A DNA stretch of 64,000 bases from Pseudomonadota bacterium (GCA_023389155.1 JAEWEV010000011.1:319451-383450); one strand, 5' to 3'. Positions 34,456 through 44,190 are shown, numbered from the stretch's first letter. Notes: a model not told the origin generated them from the sequence alone. Program-made: numbers and translations.

Positions 34456-36792
34456 TCAGCCGGCCTGCAACTGATTGCCTATCGGCAGATCTCGGATCCG
34501 CTTGCCGGTGGCCGCGAAAATGGCGTTGCACAAGGCTGCAGATACCGGCGGTGTTCCCGGCTCGCCAATACCTCCTAAAGGCGCATCGTAATCCTTCGTC
34601 GGTACCAGATGCACGTGGATTTCACGGGGTGCGCTCTGCATGGATGTAATACGGTAGTCGTGAAAATTGCTCTGAACCGCCGCCCCATTCGTAAAGCTGA
34701 TTTCGCCCAGCGTGGCCAGGCTGATCCCCATGATGGTTGCGCCTTCGATCTGTGAACGAATCCGCTCAGGATTGACCTGAGGACCGCAATCAACAGCCAC
34801 ATCCACTCGCGGAATGGACAGTTCACCCTTGTCCGAGATGCGAATATGCACGACCGTGGCCACATAAGTGACAAAACTGTAGTGGGCGGCAAGGCCCATG
34901 GCTTCCTGTTTCGACGCCGGTTTACCCCAGCCCGCTTCTTTCGTGACAACATCAATCACATTGCGCAGTCGGCCGGTATCCACGGGGTACGCCTCGGGTG
35001 ATTCATCGTGATTCCATGAATCAGACAGATCAGCAGGGTCTATGCGTCTTGCCGGACCGATCAGATCTAACAGAAAGTCCCGATGGTCTTTGCCCAGCTC
35101 AGCTGCAATTTCCGACACGAACGATTGAATGGCAAATGCACGTGGAATGTTCGATACGGAACGGAACCAACCAATGCGCGTGTGTGCCTCGGCCGGTGGA
35201 TTCTCGACCCGCACATTGGGGATGGCAAACGGCACATTGGCTGCCCCCATGCCCAGCTCCCCCGCTGACTGGACCTTGGTATCTGCAAAAGTAGAACCAA
35301 TGGTGGGCGCCGCACTGCGATGCAGCCACGCCGTCACCTTGCCCTGGGCATCCACACCCGCTTCCAGATGCTCGACCGAAACCGTGTGATAGTAGGAATG
35401 CTGAATATCATCCTCGCGGGTCCATGTGACCTTTACCGGCTTGCCATCCATGGCTTTGGACAGCAGCCCTGCCTCAACCACGAAATCCGGCTTGGACTTG
35501 CGGCCAAATCCGCCTCCCAGCAACGTCTGATTGACCTTGACATTCTCTGGCGGCAATTCCAGCCATTTGGCCAGCATGTCATGCGTGGCCTGCGGCGCCT
35601 GAACGCTGGCCCAGGCTTCACATTTGCCATCAACGATCTGCACCGTCGCAACAGGGGTCTCCATGGGCGCCTGCGCCAGATGCGGAATGTAATATTCCGC
35701 CTCTACGCGCTTGTCGGCAGCCGCCAGCGCCGCATTGGCATCGCCATCGTTGCGGACCGCTTTGTCCGCAGGCTTGCGTACCGATTCTTCCAGCTGCTTG
35801 CGGTACTCGGCAGAGTCATAAGCCGCGTGTACGCCACCGTCCCATTCAATTTTCAGGGCCTTGCGCCCCGCGATGGCCGCCCAGGTATTGGTGGCAATCA
35901 CTGCGACACCTCCCAGTGGATTGAACATGGCCGGAGGCGGCGAGCCGGGAATAGTCGTTACTTTGACAACGCCAGGTATTTTCAACGCTTCCGTGTCGTC
36001 TACCTTGATCAGTTTTCCACCGAATACGGGCGGCCGTGCCACCACGGCATACAACATGCCGTCCAGCCGGATGTCCTGCCCATACTGCGCGCGTCCGGTA
36101 ACAATATCCTTGCCATCTGCCAGCCGCGTCTCTCCTTTGCCAATATAGCGAAAGGCCTCTGCCGATTTCAGTTTAAGCGTATCTTTGGCGGGAACGTCCA
36201 GCGAGGCAGCTTTCTGCGCCACCTCACCAAAGCCCAGTTTCCTGCCGCTGGGCTTGTGGATCAGTTCGTGATTTCTGGCTTCGACTTCCGCTTCCGGTAC
36301 CTGCCACTGACTGGCTGCGGCAGACACCAGCATGGTGCGGGCGGCAGCTCCCACTCGTCGCATCGGCATAAAGAAATGACGCACGCTGCGCGAGCCATCG
36401 GTATCCTGATTACCAAAGCGGGACTCCTCTGCCCAGGCCTGTTTCACAGTCACCCGATCCCAGTCTGCGTCCATTTCATCTGCCACGACCATCGGCAGGC
36501 TGGTGCGTACACCCTGTCCCATCTCGGCACGATGACAAAGGATCGTTATCGCACCGTCGGCGGCAATGGCGACAAAGACCAGCGGATTTTCTACCGCACC
36601 GTGCGGCATAGCGTCCACGCCGTATTTTCTCGGCCCCTTCTGCTCTTCCCCTTCAGCAAAGGAGCGGACTGGCAGCCCGACAGCCAGCACCAGCCCGCTT
36701 AGCGCCAGGCCCTTGAGCATATTGCGACGACTGATATTGCTGATTTTCGCGTCAGTGGCAGCGATAGCCAGTGAATTTTCACGGATATTCAT
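34456..36792 (-). CDS. molybdenum hydroxylase large subunit (IorB-like), Tat-exported
   Basis: 778 residues. A twin-arginine signal SRRNMLKGLALSGLVLAVG lies near residues 20-40, so the folded, cofactor-loaded enzyme goes to the periplasm. GGGFGRKSKPDFVVEA and the C-terminal GGIGEPGTPP, with the catalytic Glu, identify an isoquinoline 1-oxidoreductase / aldehyde dehydrogenase-type molybdopterin subunit. It oxidises aldehydes or N-heterocycles with water as the oxygen source. Its start overlaps the stop of the Fe-S subunit gene (ATGA). There is no FAD subunit, as in IorAB. Substrate is unknown; aldehydes from the PQQ alcohol dehydrogenase are a reasonable guess. Confidence 0.9.
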   Translation of the reverse strand: MNIRENSLAIAATDAKISNISRRNMLKGLALSGLVLAVGLPVRSFAEGEEQKGPRKYGVDAMPHGAVENPLVFVAIAADGAITILCHRAEMGQGVRTSLPMVVADEMDADWDRVTVKQAWAEESRFGNQDTDGSRSVRHFFMPMRRVGAAARTMLVSAAASQWQVPEAEVEARNHELIHKPSGRKLGFGEVAQKAASLDVPAKDTLKLKSAEAFRYIGKGETRLADGKDIVTGRAQYGQDIRLDGMLYAVVARPPVFGGKLIKVDDTEALKIPGVVKVTTIPGSPPPAMFNPLGGVAVIATNTWAAIAGRKALKIEWDGGVHAAYDSAEYRKQLEESVRKPADKAVRNDGDANAALAAADKRVEAEYYIPHLAQAPMETPVATVQIVDGKCEAWASVQAPQATHDMLAKWLELPPENVKVNQTLLGGGFGRKSKPDFVVEAGLLSKAMDGKPVKVTWTREDDIQHSYYHTVSVEHLEAGVDAQGKVTAWLHRSAAPTIGSTFADTKVQSAGELGMGAANVPFAIPNVRVENPPAEAHTRIGWFRSVSNIPRAFAIQSFVSEIAAELGKDHRDFLLDLIGPARRIDPADLSDSWNHDESPEAYPVDTGRLRNVIDVVTKEAGWGKPASKQEAMGLAAHYSFVTYVATVVHIRISDKGELSIPRVDVAVDCGPQVNPERIRSQIEGATIMGISLATLGEISFTNGAAVQSNFHDYRITSMQSAPREIHVHLVPTKDYDAPLGGIGEPGTPPVSAALCNAIFAATGKRIRDLPIGNQLQAG

Positions 36793-37253
36793 TTCGCGCC
36801 TCCTGCCTGTGCGACGTTTTTGATGGCACTGCGAATGCGCGTGTACGTGCCGCAGCGACAGAGGTTGCCGCTCATGGCCGCATCAATATCGGCATCGGTA
36901 GGCACCGGCGTTTTCTTCAGCAACGCTGTGGCGGACATGATCTGTCCGGTTTGACAGAAGCCGCATTGCGGCACACCCATTTGCACCCAGGCTTCCTGCA
37001 CGGCCTTGCCAGTCTCGTCGTCAGCCATGGCTTCGATCGTGACAATCTGCTTGCCCACAGCCGCCGAAATCGGCGTCACACAGGAGCGTATCGGCTCTCC
37101 ATTCATATGCACCGTACAGGCGCCGCATAGCGACATGCCACAGCCAAACTTGGTTCCGGTGAATCCAAGATAATCGCGCAGCGCCCACAAAATCGGCGTT
37201 TCGCCTGGCAGATCAACGTCATGCTTATCACCGTTAATTTCGAGTGTAATCAT
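36789..37253 (-). CDS. [2Fe-2S] small subunit of the molybdenum hydroxylase (IorA-like)
   Basis: 154 residues from the ATG at 37253, preceded by AGGAA. Two [2Fe-2S] sites are visible: plant-ferredoxin-type CGMSLCGACTVHMNG, and the C-terminal CGFCQTGQIM with LCRCGTY. It carries electrons from the molybdenum centre to an external acceptor. It has no signal peptide and would be co-exported with the Tat-tagged large subunit. Translation is coupled to the large subunit through a 4-bp overlap. Confidence 0.93.
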   Translation of the reverse strand: MITLEINGDKHDVDLPGETPILWALRDYLGFTGTKFGCGMSLCGACTVHMNGEPIRSCVTPISAAVGKQIVTIEAMADDETGKAVQEAWVQMGVPQCGFCQTGQIMSATALLKKTPVPTDADIDAAMSGNLCRCGTYTRIRSAIKNVAQAGGAK

Positions 37254-37593
37254 TGCAGCTTTCCTTTTCCGTTCGTTACTTAACAAGAAACTCATAAAAC
37301 TGCATCGTTGACTTTCTGTTGCTCGCGACGCAGTCAGATCAACCTTCCAGATTTTTTCTCAGTATAGCAAGCCTGACGACATTGTGATCACATTTGTATT
37401 AATGACATTTGGCATAACACAGCGCCATGCAAGTACAGCACCGGTACTCAGAGCGAACACCAATTCCGGTCAGCATCTACCTCATGCGTGAATCCAGAAT
37501 TTTTTAAGCAAACGCTGTGACTGCTCCCGGCAGCGATGCTGAGCGAATACACATGTGTTCTTCTGCCGCCAGGTAATGATGCCGCGTCAAATC
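37254..37593. other. gap between aldehyde dehydrogenase and hydroxylase genes
   Basis: This stretch holds no credible gene. It includes the presumed promoter of the hydroxylase operon next to 37253; a run around 37350-37420 is locally AT-rich, but I could not fix -10 and -35 boxes. Confidence 0.4.
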
Positions 37594-37651
37594 AGAAAAA
37601 AAGCCTGAATGCAGGACGGCGCCAGCCATCGCGAAGGACAGCTGGCGCCGT
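37594..37651 (-). terminator. terminator after the aldehyde dehydrogenase gene
   Basis: ACGGCGCCAGC (37616-37626) pairs perfectly with GCTGGCGCCGT (37641-37651). Read leftward, it is followed by a short CCTG/CAGG hairpin and a run of seven T (A-run at 37596-37602). The T-run is about 14 nt from the large stem, so efficiency is uncertain. Confidence 0.6.
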
Positions 37652-37700
37652 TGCACATGGCATTGAACGGGCCGCATTGCACGGCCCGCAGGCAACAGGA

Positions 37701-39224
37701 TCAGAAGAAGCCAAGCGCCTTGGGACTGTAGCTGACCAGCAGGCATTTGGTCTGCTGGTAATTGGACAGCGCCATTTTGTGCGTCTCGCGACCAATGCCC
37801 GACTGTTTGTAGCCCCCGAATGCGGCATGTGCAGGATACAGGTGATAGCAATTGGTCCACACACGACCTGCTTCGATGCCGCGGCCCATGCGATAGGCAC
37901 GCGAACCGTCGCGTGACCATACGCCGGCGCCCAGGCCATAGTACGTGTCGTTGGCAATTTCCAGCGCTTCGTCTTCGTCACGGAAGGTGGTTACGGACGC
38001 AACCGGTCCGAAAATCTCTTCCTGGAAGATCCGCATGTCGTTCTTGCCCTGAAGCATGGTAGGGGTGACGTAATACCCTTCCTCCAGACTCTGGACGCGA
38101 TTGCGCTCACCGCCTGTCAGGCAATTGGCGCCTTCTTCACGACCAATATCGATGTAGCCCAGAATCTTGTCCAGTTGCGCCTGCGATGCCTGCGCACCCA
38201 CCATGGTATTCAAGTCCAGGGGGTTTCCGGTCTTGATCTTCTGCACGCGCTGAATGGCTTTCTCGATAAACTGTTCGTAAATGGAATCCTGAATCAGGAT
38301 ACGGGACGGGCATGTGCAAACCTCACCCTGGTTGAGTGCGAACATGGACAGGCCTTCCAGTGCCTTGTCGAAGAACTCATCGGACTGGTCCATGACGTCA
38401 GCAAAGAAGATATTCGGGCTTTTACCGCCAAGCTCTACTGTGGAAGGAATTAGACTGTCCGCTGCAGCATGCAGAATGTGTTTGCCGGTTGCGGTCGATC
38501 CGGTAAATGCGATTTTCGCAATACGCTTGTTCGTGGCCAGCGCATTGCCCGCCTCCTTGCCGTAACCATTGACGATATTAATCACGCCGGCCGGAAACAG
38601 ATCACCGACAATTTCCATGAGCACCAGGATAGAGGCCGGTGTCTGCTCCGCAGGTTTGAGCACAACGCAGCATCCCGCAGCCAGAGCAGGCGCCAGCTTC
38701 CAGATGGCCATCAGAATCGGAAAATTCCAGGGAATGATCTGGCCGACGACGCCCAGTGGTTCATGAAAATGGTAGGCAACAGTCGTATTGTCGATTTCTG
38801 AGATACCGCCTTCCTGTGCCCGGATGCAGCCTGCAAAATACCGCAAATGATCGACGGCCAGCGGCAAGTCGGCTGCCATGGTTTCACGCAGCGGCTTGCC
38901 GTTGTCTATGGTTTCAGCGACAGCCAGGACCTTCAGGTTCTGCTCCATACGATCGGCCATCTTCAGCAACAGATTGGATCTGTCGGTGGTAGAGGTCTGT
39001 CCCCACGCCCGTCTTGCCGCATGCGCCGCATCGACGGCGCGTTCGATGTCATCGGCGTTGGAACGGGGCACTTCGCAGAACACCTGACCATTGACTGGTG
39101 AAATATTCTGGAAGTATTCGCCTGAAGCCGGTTCTACCCATTTGCCGCCAATGTAATTGCCGTATTTGGTCTTGTAAGGATAATCGGTGTCAATGCCGAA
39201 CTGTTTCAAATCGGATAGGTTCAT
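37701..39224 (-). CDS. NAD-dependent aldehyde dehydrogenase (ExaC/AldB-like)
   Basis: 507 residues. The catalytic Glu is in VELGGKSPNIFF and the nucleophilic Cys in NQGEVCTCPSR, with WNFPILMAIWKLAPALAAG and AFTGSTATGKHI for NAD binding. Length and the YPAHAAFGGYKQSGIGRETH C-terminal block fit the ExaC/AldB group that oxidises acetaldehyde and other short aldehydes. GGAGAT lies 8 bp before the ATG. A strong sigma-54 promoter upstream and a divergent sigma-54 activator gene show how it is controlled. Confidence 0.93.
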   Translation of the reverse strand: MNLSDLKQFGIDTDYPYKTKYGNYIGGKWVEPASGEYFQNISPVNGQVFCEVPRSNADDIERAVDAAHAARRAWGQTSTTDRSNLLLKMADRMEQNLKVLAVAETIDNGKPLRETMAADLPLAVDHLRYFAGCIRAQEGGISEIDNTTVAYHFHEPLGVVGQIIPWNFPILMAIWKLAPALAAGCCVVLKPAEQTPASILVLMEIVGDLFPAGVINIVNGYGKEAGNALATNKRIAKIAFTGSTATGKHILHAAADSLIPSTVELGGKSPNIFFADVMDQSDEFFDKALEGLSMFALNQGEVCTCPSRILIQDSIYEQFIEKAIQRVQKIKTGNPLDLNTMVGAQASQAQLDKILGYIDIGREEGANCLTGGERNRVQSLEEGYYVTPTMLQGKNDMRIFQEEIFGPVASVTTFRDEDEALEIANDTYYGLGAGVWSRDGSRAYRMGRGIEAGRVWTNCYHLYPAHAAFGGYKQSGIGRETHKMALSNYQQTKCLLVSYSPKALGFF

Positions 39225-39294
39225 GTTTCATCTCCATGGTATTTGTTTTTGAACTGGCGCCGGTGCATTTATCCGACGCTTCCATGTTTTCTTC

Positions 39295-39310
39295 AGCAAA
39301 CTTCATGCCA
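39295..39310 (-). promoter_or_regulatory. sigma-54 (-24/-12) promoter of the aldehyde dehydrogenase
   Basis: Read leftward: TGGCATGAAGTTTGCT, against consensus TGGCACG-N4-TTGC(A/T). The GG and GC pairs and their spacing are exact and only one of the core positions differs. Transcription would begin about 60 nt before the aldehyde dehydrogenase ATG. Confidence 0.82.
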
Positions 39311-39393
39311 GACGCGCAACGTCCGGCAAAACCCTGATTTGGAGTAGAATGGTTTTCATGCATCGCCTGCGACACACAGAACAAATCCAGAAG

Positions 39394-39410
39394 TGTCGCC
39401 AATTACGACA
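39394..39410. promoter_or_regulatory. likely upstream activator site TGTCG-N7-CGACA
   Basis: A perfect 5-bp inverted repeat about 85 bp upstream of the -24 element, with a further CGACA half-site at 39370-39374. Position and symmetry suit binding of the Fis-type HTH of the divergent sigma-54 activator. Confidence 0.55.
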
Positions 39411-39467
39411 GCAGACAGGCAACACAGAGAACATATGTCTGTTTTTGCAACACATCAGGAGACTACG

Positions 39468-41474
39468 ATGTTGCATCATTCGCTGAGTTCTGCCGGCACC
39501 GTGCAGCCAAACGTGTTCATTCAACGCTCCTGGGAGCGTTGCGGGAAGCAGGCTGGCATGCTGGAAAACGAACCCGTTCTTCTGGATCGCGCGGACCTGA
39601 ACAGCCGCATTGACCAGTACGCCAGCCTGTTGCAGGCCGCAACGCCGCAAATCGAAGCCACCCTGGGCATCGTGACGCAAGCCCAGGGTATTGTCCTTCT
39701 CTCGGATGCGAGCGGTGTCATCCTGCATTCGGCCGGTAATGATGCCTTTCTTCACAGGGCAGATCAGGTCGCGCTGCGCCCGGGCGCCAGCTGGGCCGAA
39801 GATCAGCGCGGGACAAACGCCATTGGTACAGCCCTGATTGAAAAAGCCTTTATCCGGGTTCACGGGCAGGAACACTTTCTTTCCCGCAACCGGATTCTCA
39901 GTTGTCATGCCGCGCCTATACGTTCGCCACGCGGGGAAATTCTTGGGGTGCTGGATATTTCCGGAGACGCCCGCAGCCTGCCCGACTATACAGGCGATCT
40001 GGTTCAGATCACGGCACGCCAGATAACCGCCCAGATCCTCAATTCAGCCGCAACACATATCGCGCGCCTGCGGTTTCAGCGTGAACCCGGTCCGTTCAAC
40101 GCCGCGCAATGCGGTACGCTGCTCATTGCGGACGGACACATTGTTGGTGCAGATGAAATGGCCGTTGCGCTGCTTGATGTTCCCTACTCCACCCTGCTGG
40201 ACTGGCCGGCCGAAAGATGGCTGCCACAATGGAAGCAACTGCGTTCAGAACCTTCGCTCAGTTACACTACGGATGGTGCTGCCCTGTATGCAGCATTGCA
40301 TATAGAACAGACGGGCGCTTCCACCGGCCGGGCCTTGTCGCCATCTGCCGTACGCGCACAACCCCATACATCATCAAAACCGCTACCCGAGAAAAATCCA
40401 GGTACCAATACAGCGAAAACGGGAGTCGAGCTGCCGCTACTGGCGCCCGAGTTGCAGACTCAGCTTCGGCAAAGCACACTTGCCATCAATGCCGATCTGG
40501 GCATTCTGCTGCTGGGTGAAACCGGAACCGGCAAGGAGGTTTTTGCCCGGCATCTGCACGCAAACAGCCGCTGGGCTGACGGGCCTTTCGTAGCTATTAA
40601 TTGTGCTGCCCTGCCCGAAAGCCTGATCGAAGCGGAACTGTTTGGCTATGAGCCAGGCGCGTTTACCGGCGCACAGCGCAACGGCTCCAAAGGGCGACTG
40701 CGCGATGCCAATGGCGGTGTGCTGTTTCTTGATGAAATTGGTGATATGCCATTGCAATTGCAATCGCGCCTGCTGCGTGTTCTGCAGGAACGCGTCGTGC
40801 AACCTTTGGGATCCGACAAATCCTGGCCGGTCCAGTTTGGCCTGATTAGCGCTACCAATCAGAATGCCGAGACCCTGAACAGCGAAGAAAACTTCCGTCA
40901 GGATCTGTATTACCGGATTCAGGATCATCTGGTTTACCTGCCGACACTGCGTGAGCGCTCCGATCTGCGCGCCTTTATTTGCACGGAACTTCGACGTCAT
41001 GAAAGCACGCCCAGTCTGATTTTCGACGATGCGGCACTGGATCTGCTTTGCGCCTATCACTGGCCCGGCAACTACAGACAGTTACGGTCGGTATTGAAAA
41101 CGCTGGCTGCTTTGCTACCTGCGGGCAGCATTATTCATCCGCATTCGCTGCCTGGCCACGTTCTGCGCGCATTCCACGGGCATCGGCATCAGGACGATGA
41201 CAAGCGTGATATCGTCTATGACGCTCATAAAATCAATAGCGCACATAGATCCGATAGCCCAGATTTTTCCACCGACTCAGCCTCTGTCAGTCATCGGGCA
41301 GTAGCCGGGCATGATGCGCTCCCCGAAATGAGCCTGAAAGCCCTGCAATCGCTGCGTATTCGACAGGCACTGGAGAAAAACCGTGGCAATGTGAGCAAAA
41401 CAGCAAGAGAACTGGGATTGCATCGCAGCACGGTATATCGGCAACTGGCCAGCAGCGCCGATAGCACGGCGTAA
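39468..41474 (+). CDS. sigma-54-dependent activator, AcoR-like (GAF-AAA-Fis)
   Basis: 668 residues from the ATG at 39468, preceded by AGGAG; in-frame ATGs at 39393 and 39435 are less likely. The N-terminal 300 residues contain a GAF-type sensor (WAEDQRGTNAIGTALIE). The AAA+ domain has Walker A GETGTGKE, the sigma-54 contact loop GAFTGA and Walker B GGVLFLDEIGD. The C-terminal Fis HTH is NRGNVSKTARELGLHRSTVYRQL. This is the AcoR/AcxR class that responds to small carbonyl or alcohol compounds. It is divergent from the aldehyde dehydrogenase and its sigma-54 promoter. Confidence 0.93.
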   Translation: MLHHSLSSAGTVQPNVFIQRSWERCGKQAGMLENEPVLLDRADLNSRIDQYASLLQAATPQIEATLGIVTQAQGIVLLSDASGVILHSAGNDAFLHRADQVALRPGASWAEDQRGTNAIGTALIEKAFIRVHGQEHFLSRNRILSCHAAPIRSPRGEILGVLDISGDARSLPDYTGDLVQITARQITAQILNSAATHIARLRFQREPGPFNAAQCGTLLIADGHIVGADEMAVALLDVPYSTLLDWPAERWLPQWKQLRSEPSLSYTTDGAALYAALHIEQTGASTGRALSPSAVRAQPHTSSKPLPEKNPGTNTAKTGVELPLLAPELQTQLRQSTLAINADLGILLLGETGTGKEVFARHLHANSRWADGPFVAINCAALPESLIEAELFGYEPGAFTGAQRNGSKGRLRDANGGVLFLDEIGDMPLQLQSRLLRVLQERVVQPLGSDKSWPVQFGLISATNQNAETLNSEENFRQDLYYRIQDHLVYLPTLRERSDLRAFICTELRRHESTPSLIFDDAALDLLCAYHWPGNYRQLRSVLKTLAALLPAGSIIHPHSLPGHVLRAFHGHRHQDDDKRDIVYDAHKINSAHRSDSPDFSTDSASVSHRAVAGHDALPEMSLKALQSLRIRQALEKNRGNVSKTARELGLHRSTVYRQLASSADSTA

Positions 41475-41887
41475 TAATCCCGTGCCACAATTGCTCAACG
41501 ATAGAGATAGAGTATGGAAGCGGCCATACCAAGCTGCGCTCCCGAAATCGTTCAATGACATCTTATAAGGACCGGTCAGCTATCGGACAATAAGCCGGCC
41601 GGCAAAATACCAACCCACTGCCAGACGTGCCGCACTATTGCGCGTAGGTCGTCAGTTTTGGGCCATCCGCTAATCGGGATCGCTCCCCTTTTGCATCGCG
41701 ACAAATCGTGGCGTATCTCCCCTTGCAGATTGACGCATCCGCCTATTTACCACCACAGTGTTCCTGAGCATACTGACACCGTGGATCGATGCCGGACAAC
41801 CGCCTCGTATCGCATCCGAACGAAAGCTTTCCACACCAGCCCGCGTTATTTCGTTCGACATATTGTTATGTGCAAAAGGAAAGAGCA
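41475..41887. other. intergenic, no gene seen
   Basis: Just past the activator stop, GCACGG (41464-41469) and CCGTGC (41480-41485) can pair, and GTATGG/CCATAC form another small inverted repeat at 41512-41529; neither has a T-run. Nothing else is recognisable before the ribosome-binding site of the next gene. Confidence 0.4.
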
Positions 41888-42400
41888 ATGAAAATCGCAT
41901 CCCGAATTTCACCCTGCCTGTGGTTCGACAATCAGGCTGAAGCTGCAGCACAATTCTATACGGGAATCTTTCCTGATTCCCGCATTACCCAGACCACCTA
42001 TTATCGTGGTGAGCAGGTGGCCGAAGTAAGTGGCATGCCCGAAGGCAGTGTGCTTACCGTGACATTCGAACTGCTTGGCGTACCGTTTACGGCGCTCAAT
42101 GGCGGCCCGCTATTCAAATTCAGCGAAGCCATCTCTTTGCAGGTTCATTGTGACACTCAGGATGAGATCGATAAGTACTGGGCTGCTCTTAACGAAGGAG
42201 GCGATCCCGCAGCGCAACAATGCGGCTGGCTGAAAGATCGGTACGGACTGTCATGGCAGATCGTTCCCGCCATCATGTCTGAACTGCTTACAGATCCGGC
42301 ACGTACACAGCGCGTCCTGGATGCGCTGATGCCCATGAAAAAGCTGGATATTCGCAAATTGCAGGAAGCCGCCGACAGCGCGCCGGCGCCCCGGTCCTGA
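41888..42400 (+). CDS. VOC-superfamily protein (PhnB/3-demethylubiquinone-type fold)
   Basis: 170 residues from the ATG at 41888, which follows AAAGGAAAGAG. The pattern ISPCLWFDNQAEAAAQFYTGIFPDSRI, then FELLGVPFTALNGGPLFKFSEAISLQVHCDTQDEIDKYW shortened here to its recognisable parts, and GWLKDRYGLSWQIVP is the PhnB-like VOC family. Function in this family is mostly unknown despite old methyltransferase labels. The following VOC gene is a distant relative, so the pair may reflect an old duplication. Confidence 0.88.
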   Translation: MKIASRISPCLWFDNQAEAAAQFYTGIFPDSRITQTTYYRGEQVAEVSGMPEGSVLTVTFELLGVPFTALNGGPLFKFSEAISLQVHCDTQDEIDKYWAALNEGGDPAAQQCGWLKDRYGLSWQIVPAIMSELLTDPARTQRVLDALMPMKKLDIRKLQEAADSAPAPRS

Positions 42401-42594
42401 GCACAGCGGCGTGCCGGCCACTAACGTACACCGACCGCCCGAGCCGCAGCGTTCAATGTCACATTACCGATCCCGGTTCACTTTCACATTACCAATGTTT
42501 CACATTACTTATCTGATATTTAAATAATCCGGCCCGTTCGCTACCCTGCGACTAGCCATCGCGAACAGCCAGACCGAAACAAGGAGTCAACAAC

Positions 42595-43032
42595 ATGAGT
42601 CAGACCTCAATTCTTCCCTATCTGTTTTTTGGTGGCCATTGCGAAGAAGCACTGGAGTTCTATAAAAAAGCAGTCGGTGCAAAAGTCGACATGATGATGC
42701 GATTCAAAGACAGCCCCGAAGCTCCACCACCCGGCGCCGTACCACCCAATTTTGACGATAAGATCATGCATACGAGCTTTCGCATCGGAAATTCTGTGAT
42801 CATGGCATCCGATGGATGTCAAAGCGACAGTGCCTTTGGCGGTTTTGCGCTGTCTATTGTTCCCAGCGACAAGGAAGACGCCACGCGCATGTTCAATGCC
42901 CTTGCCGAAGAGGGCACGGTTACCATGCCGCTTGGCGAAACCTTCTTTTCTCCCTGCTTTGGCATAGTGAAAGACCGTTTCGGCCTGGAGTGGATGATCG
43001 CCATGCAGCCGGCAGAAGCGCACACCAGTTAG
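42595..43032 (+). CDS. PhnB-like VOC protein
   Basis: 145 residues. LPYLFFGGHCEEALEFYKKAVGAKV at the N-terminus and GETFFSPCFGIVKDRFGLEWMIA at the C-terminus are typical of PhnB/YjdN-type proteins. AAGGAG precedes the ATG. No metal-site assignment is safe. It sits between the other VOC gene and an SDR on the same strand, but spacing of 194 bp upstream suggests its own promoter. A true phosphonate link is unlikely, as no phn genes are near. Confidence 0.88.
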   Translation: MSQTSILPYLFFGGHCEEALEFYKKAVGAKVDMMMRFKDSPEAPPPGAVPPNFDDKIMHTSFRIGNSVIMASDGCQSDSAFGGFALSIVPSDKEDATRMFNALAEEGTVTMPLGETFFSPCFGIVKDRFGLEWMIAMQPAEAHTS

Positions 43033-43099
43033 TCTTTACTCCAGTTTGCTTCCCGCTGTACTATCTGCCAGCGTAGCATACGAAACGCAGGAGCACAGC

Positions 43100-43834
43100 A
43101 TGAACAAAACAGCATTGATTACCGGTGGCGGCCGAGGGATTGGCGCGGCCACCGCAAAGTACCTTGCGGCCAGGGGCTATGGCATTTGCATTAATTATCA
43201 CAGTAATGAACAGGCGGCAGAGACCCTGGTGGCGCAGATACGCGAACAATTTCAGGTTCCCTGCATTGCCATTCGCGCGGACGTATCGCAAGAGGATCAG
43301 GTCGTAAAACTTTTTGAAGAAATGGACGAGCTGCTGGCGCCTGTGACCCACCTGGTCAATAATGTGGGCATTCTGTTCAAGCAGATGAAGGTCAGCGAGA
43401 TGGATGCAGAGCGCATCAACCGCACACTTATCACAAACGTCACCAGTTATTTTCTGTGCAGCCGCGAGGCAATCAAGCGCATGCAGCCAGGGTGCGCCAT
43501 CGTTAACGTTTCATCAGTCGCGTCACGTACCGGTTCGCCCGGCGAATATGTAGACTATGCAGCTTCCAAAGGTGCGGTAGATGTTTTCACTCGCGGCCTG
43601 TCGCTGGAGCTTGCTCCTCAGGGCATCCGTGTCAACTGTGTACGGCCTGGGTTTATCTATACAGACATTCATGCCGATGGCGGAGAGCCAGGGAGAGTCG
43701 ATCGCGTCAGCAACCAGATTCCCATGCTGCGAGGCGGCCAGCCCGAAGAAGTGGCTTCTGCCATTGCATGGCTGTTGTCCGATGAGTCATCGTATGTCAC
43801 CGGATCATTTATTGATCTTGCCGGTGGTCGATAA
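43100..43834 (+). CDS. short-chain dehydrogenase/reductase
   Basis: 244 residues from the ATG at 43100 with CAGGAG upstream. The nucleotide site is TGGGRGIG, the NNVG motif lies in HLVNNVGILF, and the catalytic Ser, Tyr and Lys are in NVSSVAS and YVDYAASKGA. C-terminal GSFIDLAGGR is the classical SDR end. The N39-R-type basic residue after beta 2 is replaced by HSNEQ, so cofactor preference is unclear. Substrate unknown. It starts 67 bp after the VOC gene and may share its transcript. Confidence 0.9.
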   Translation: MNKTALITGGGRGIGAATAKYLAARGYGICINYHSNEQAAETLVAQIREQFQVPCIAIRADVSQEDQVVKLFEEMDELLAPVTHLVNNVGILFKQMKVSEMDAERINRTLITNVTSYFLCSREAIKRMQPGCAIVNVSSVASRTGSPGEYVDYAASKGAVDVFTRGLSLELAPQGIRVNCVRPGFIYTDIHADGGEPGRVDRVSNQIPMLRGGQPEEVASAIAWLLSDESSYVTGSFIDLAGGR

Positions 43835-44190
43835 GCGCGGGCAGTTAAAAAGGCACATCATCGTAGCGTGAAAACGGCAGCGCTTAGGGATAAGTGATTT
43901 GATCATGCCGTTGAATACAGGCGGACACGAGCCCGCTTCGGAGTCCGCACAGCGTTCTCAGCGTGGCTCCGGAACATACGCGCGTTAGATCTTGGTGCAC
44001 ATGCCCTGGCGGCCGCCCCGCCGCTTTCATAGACGATATCAAACGTGTTACCGTATAGGCTGACAACAGTCGGCCGTGCGCGTGCCACATTGCACTTGCG
44101 TTATAGCAGCTGCAATTGCGCAGCCGCAGGCGCCGTATCCGCAGACCAAATTACGCTGAACATATCATATCGTTATCAGGAGGAAGCATA
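43835..44190. other. intergenic, no gene seen
   Basis: 356 bp with no credible coding frame. It ends with the strong ribosome-binding site AGGAGGA of the channel gene. No terminator for the SDR gene is obvious. Confidence 0.4.

Noticed and set aside
35320..36702. 460-codon open frame antisense to the molybdenum hydroxylase
   Set aside because: Same reasoning: the opposite strand is a well-supported gene with clear motifs, and this translation has none.
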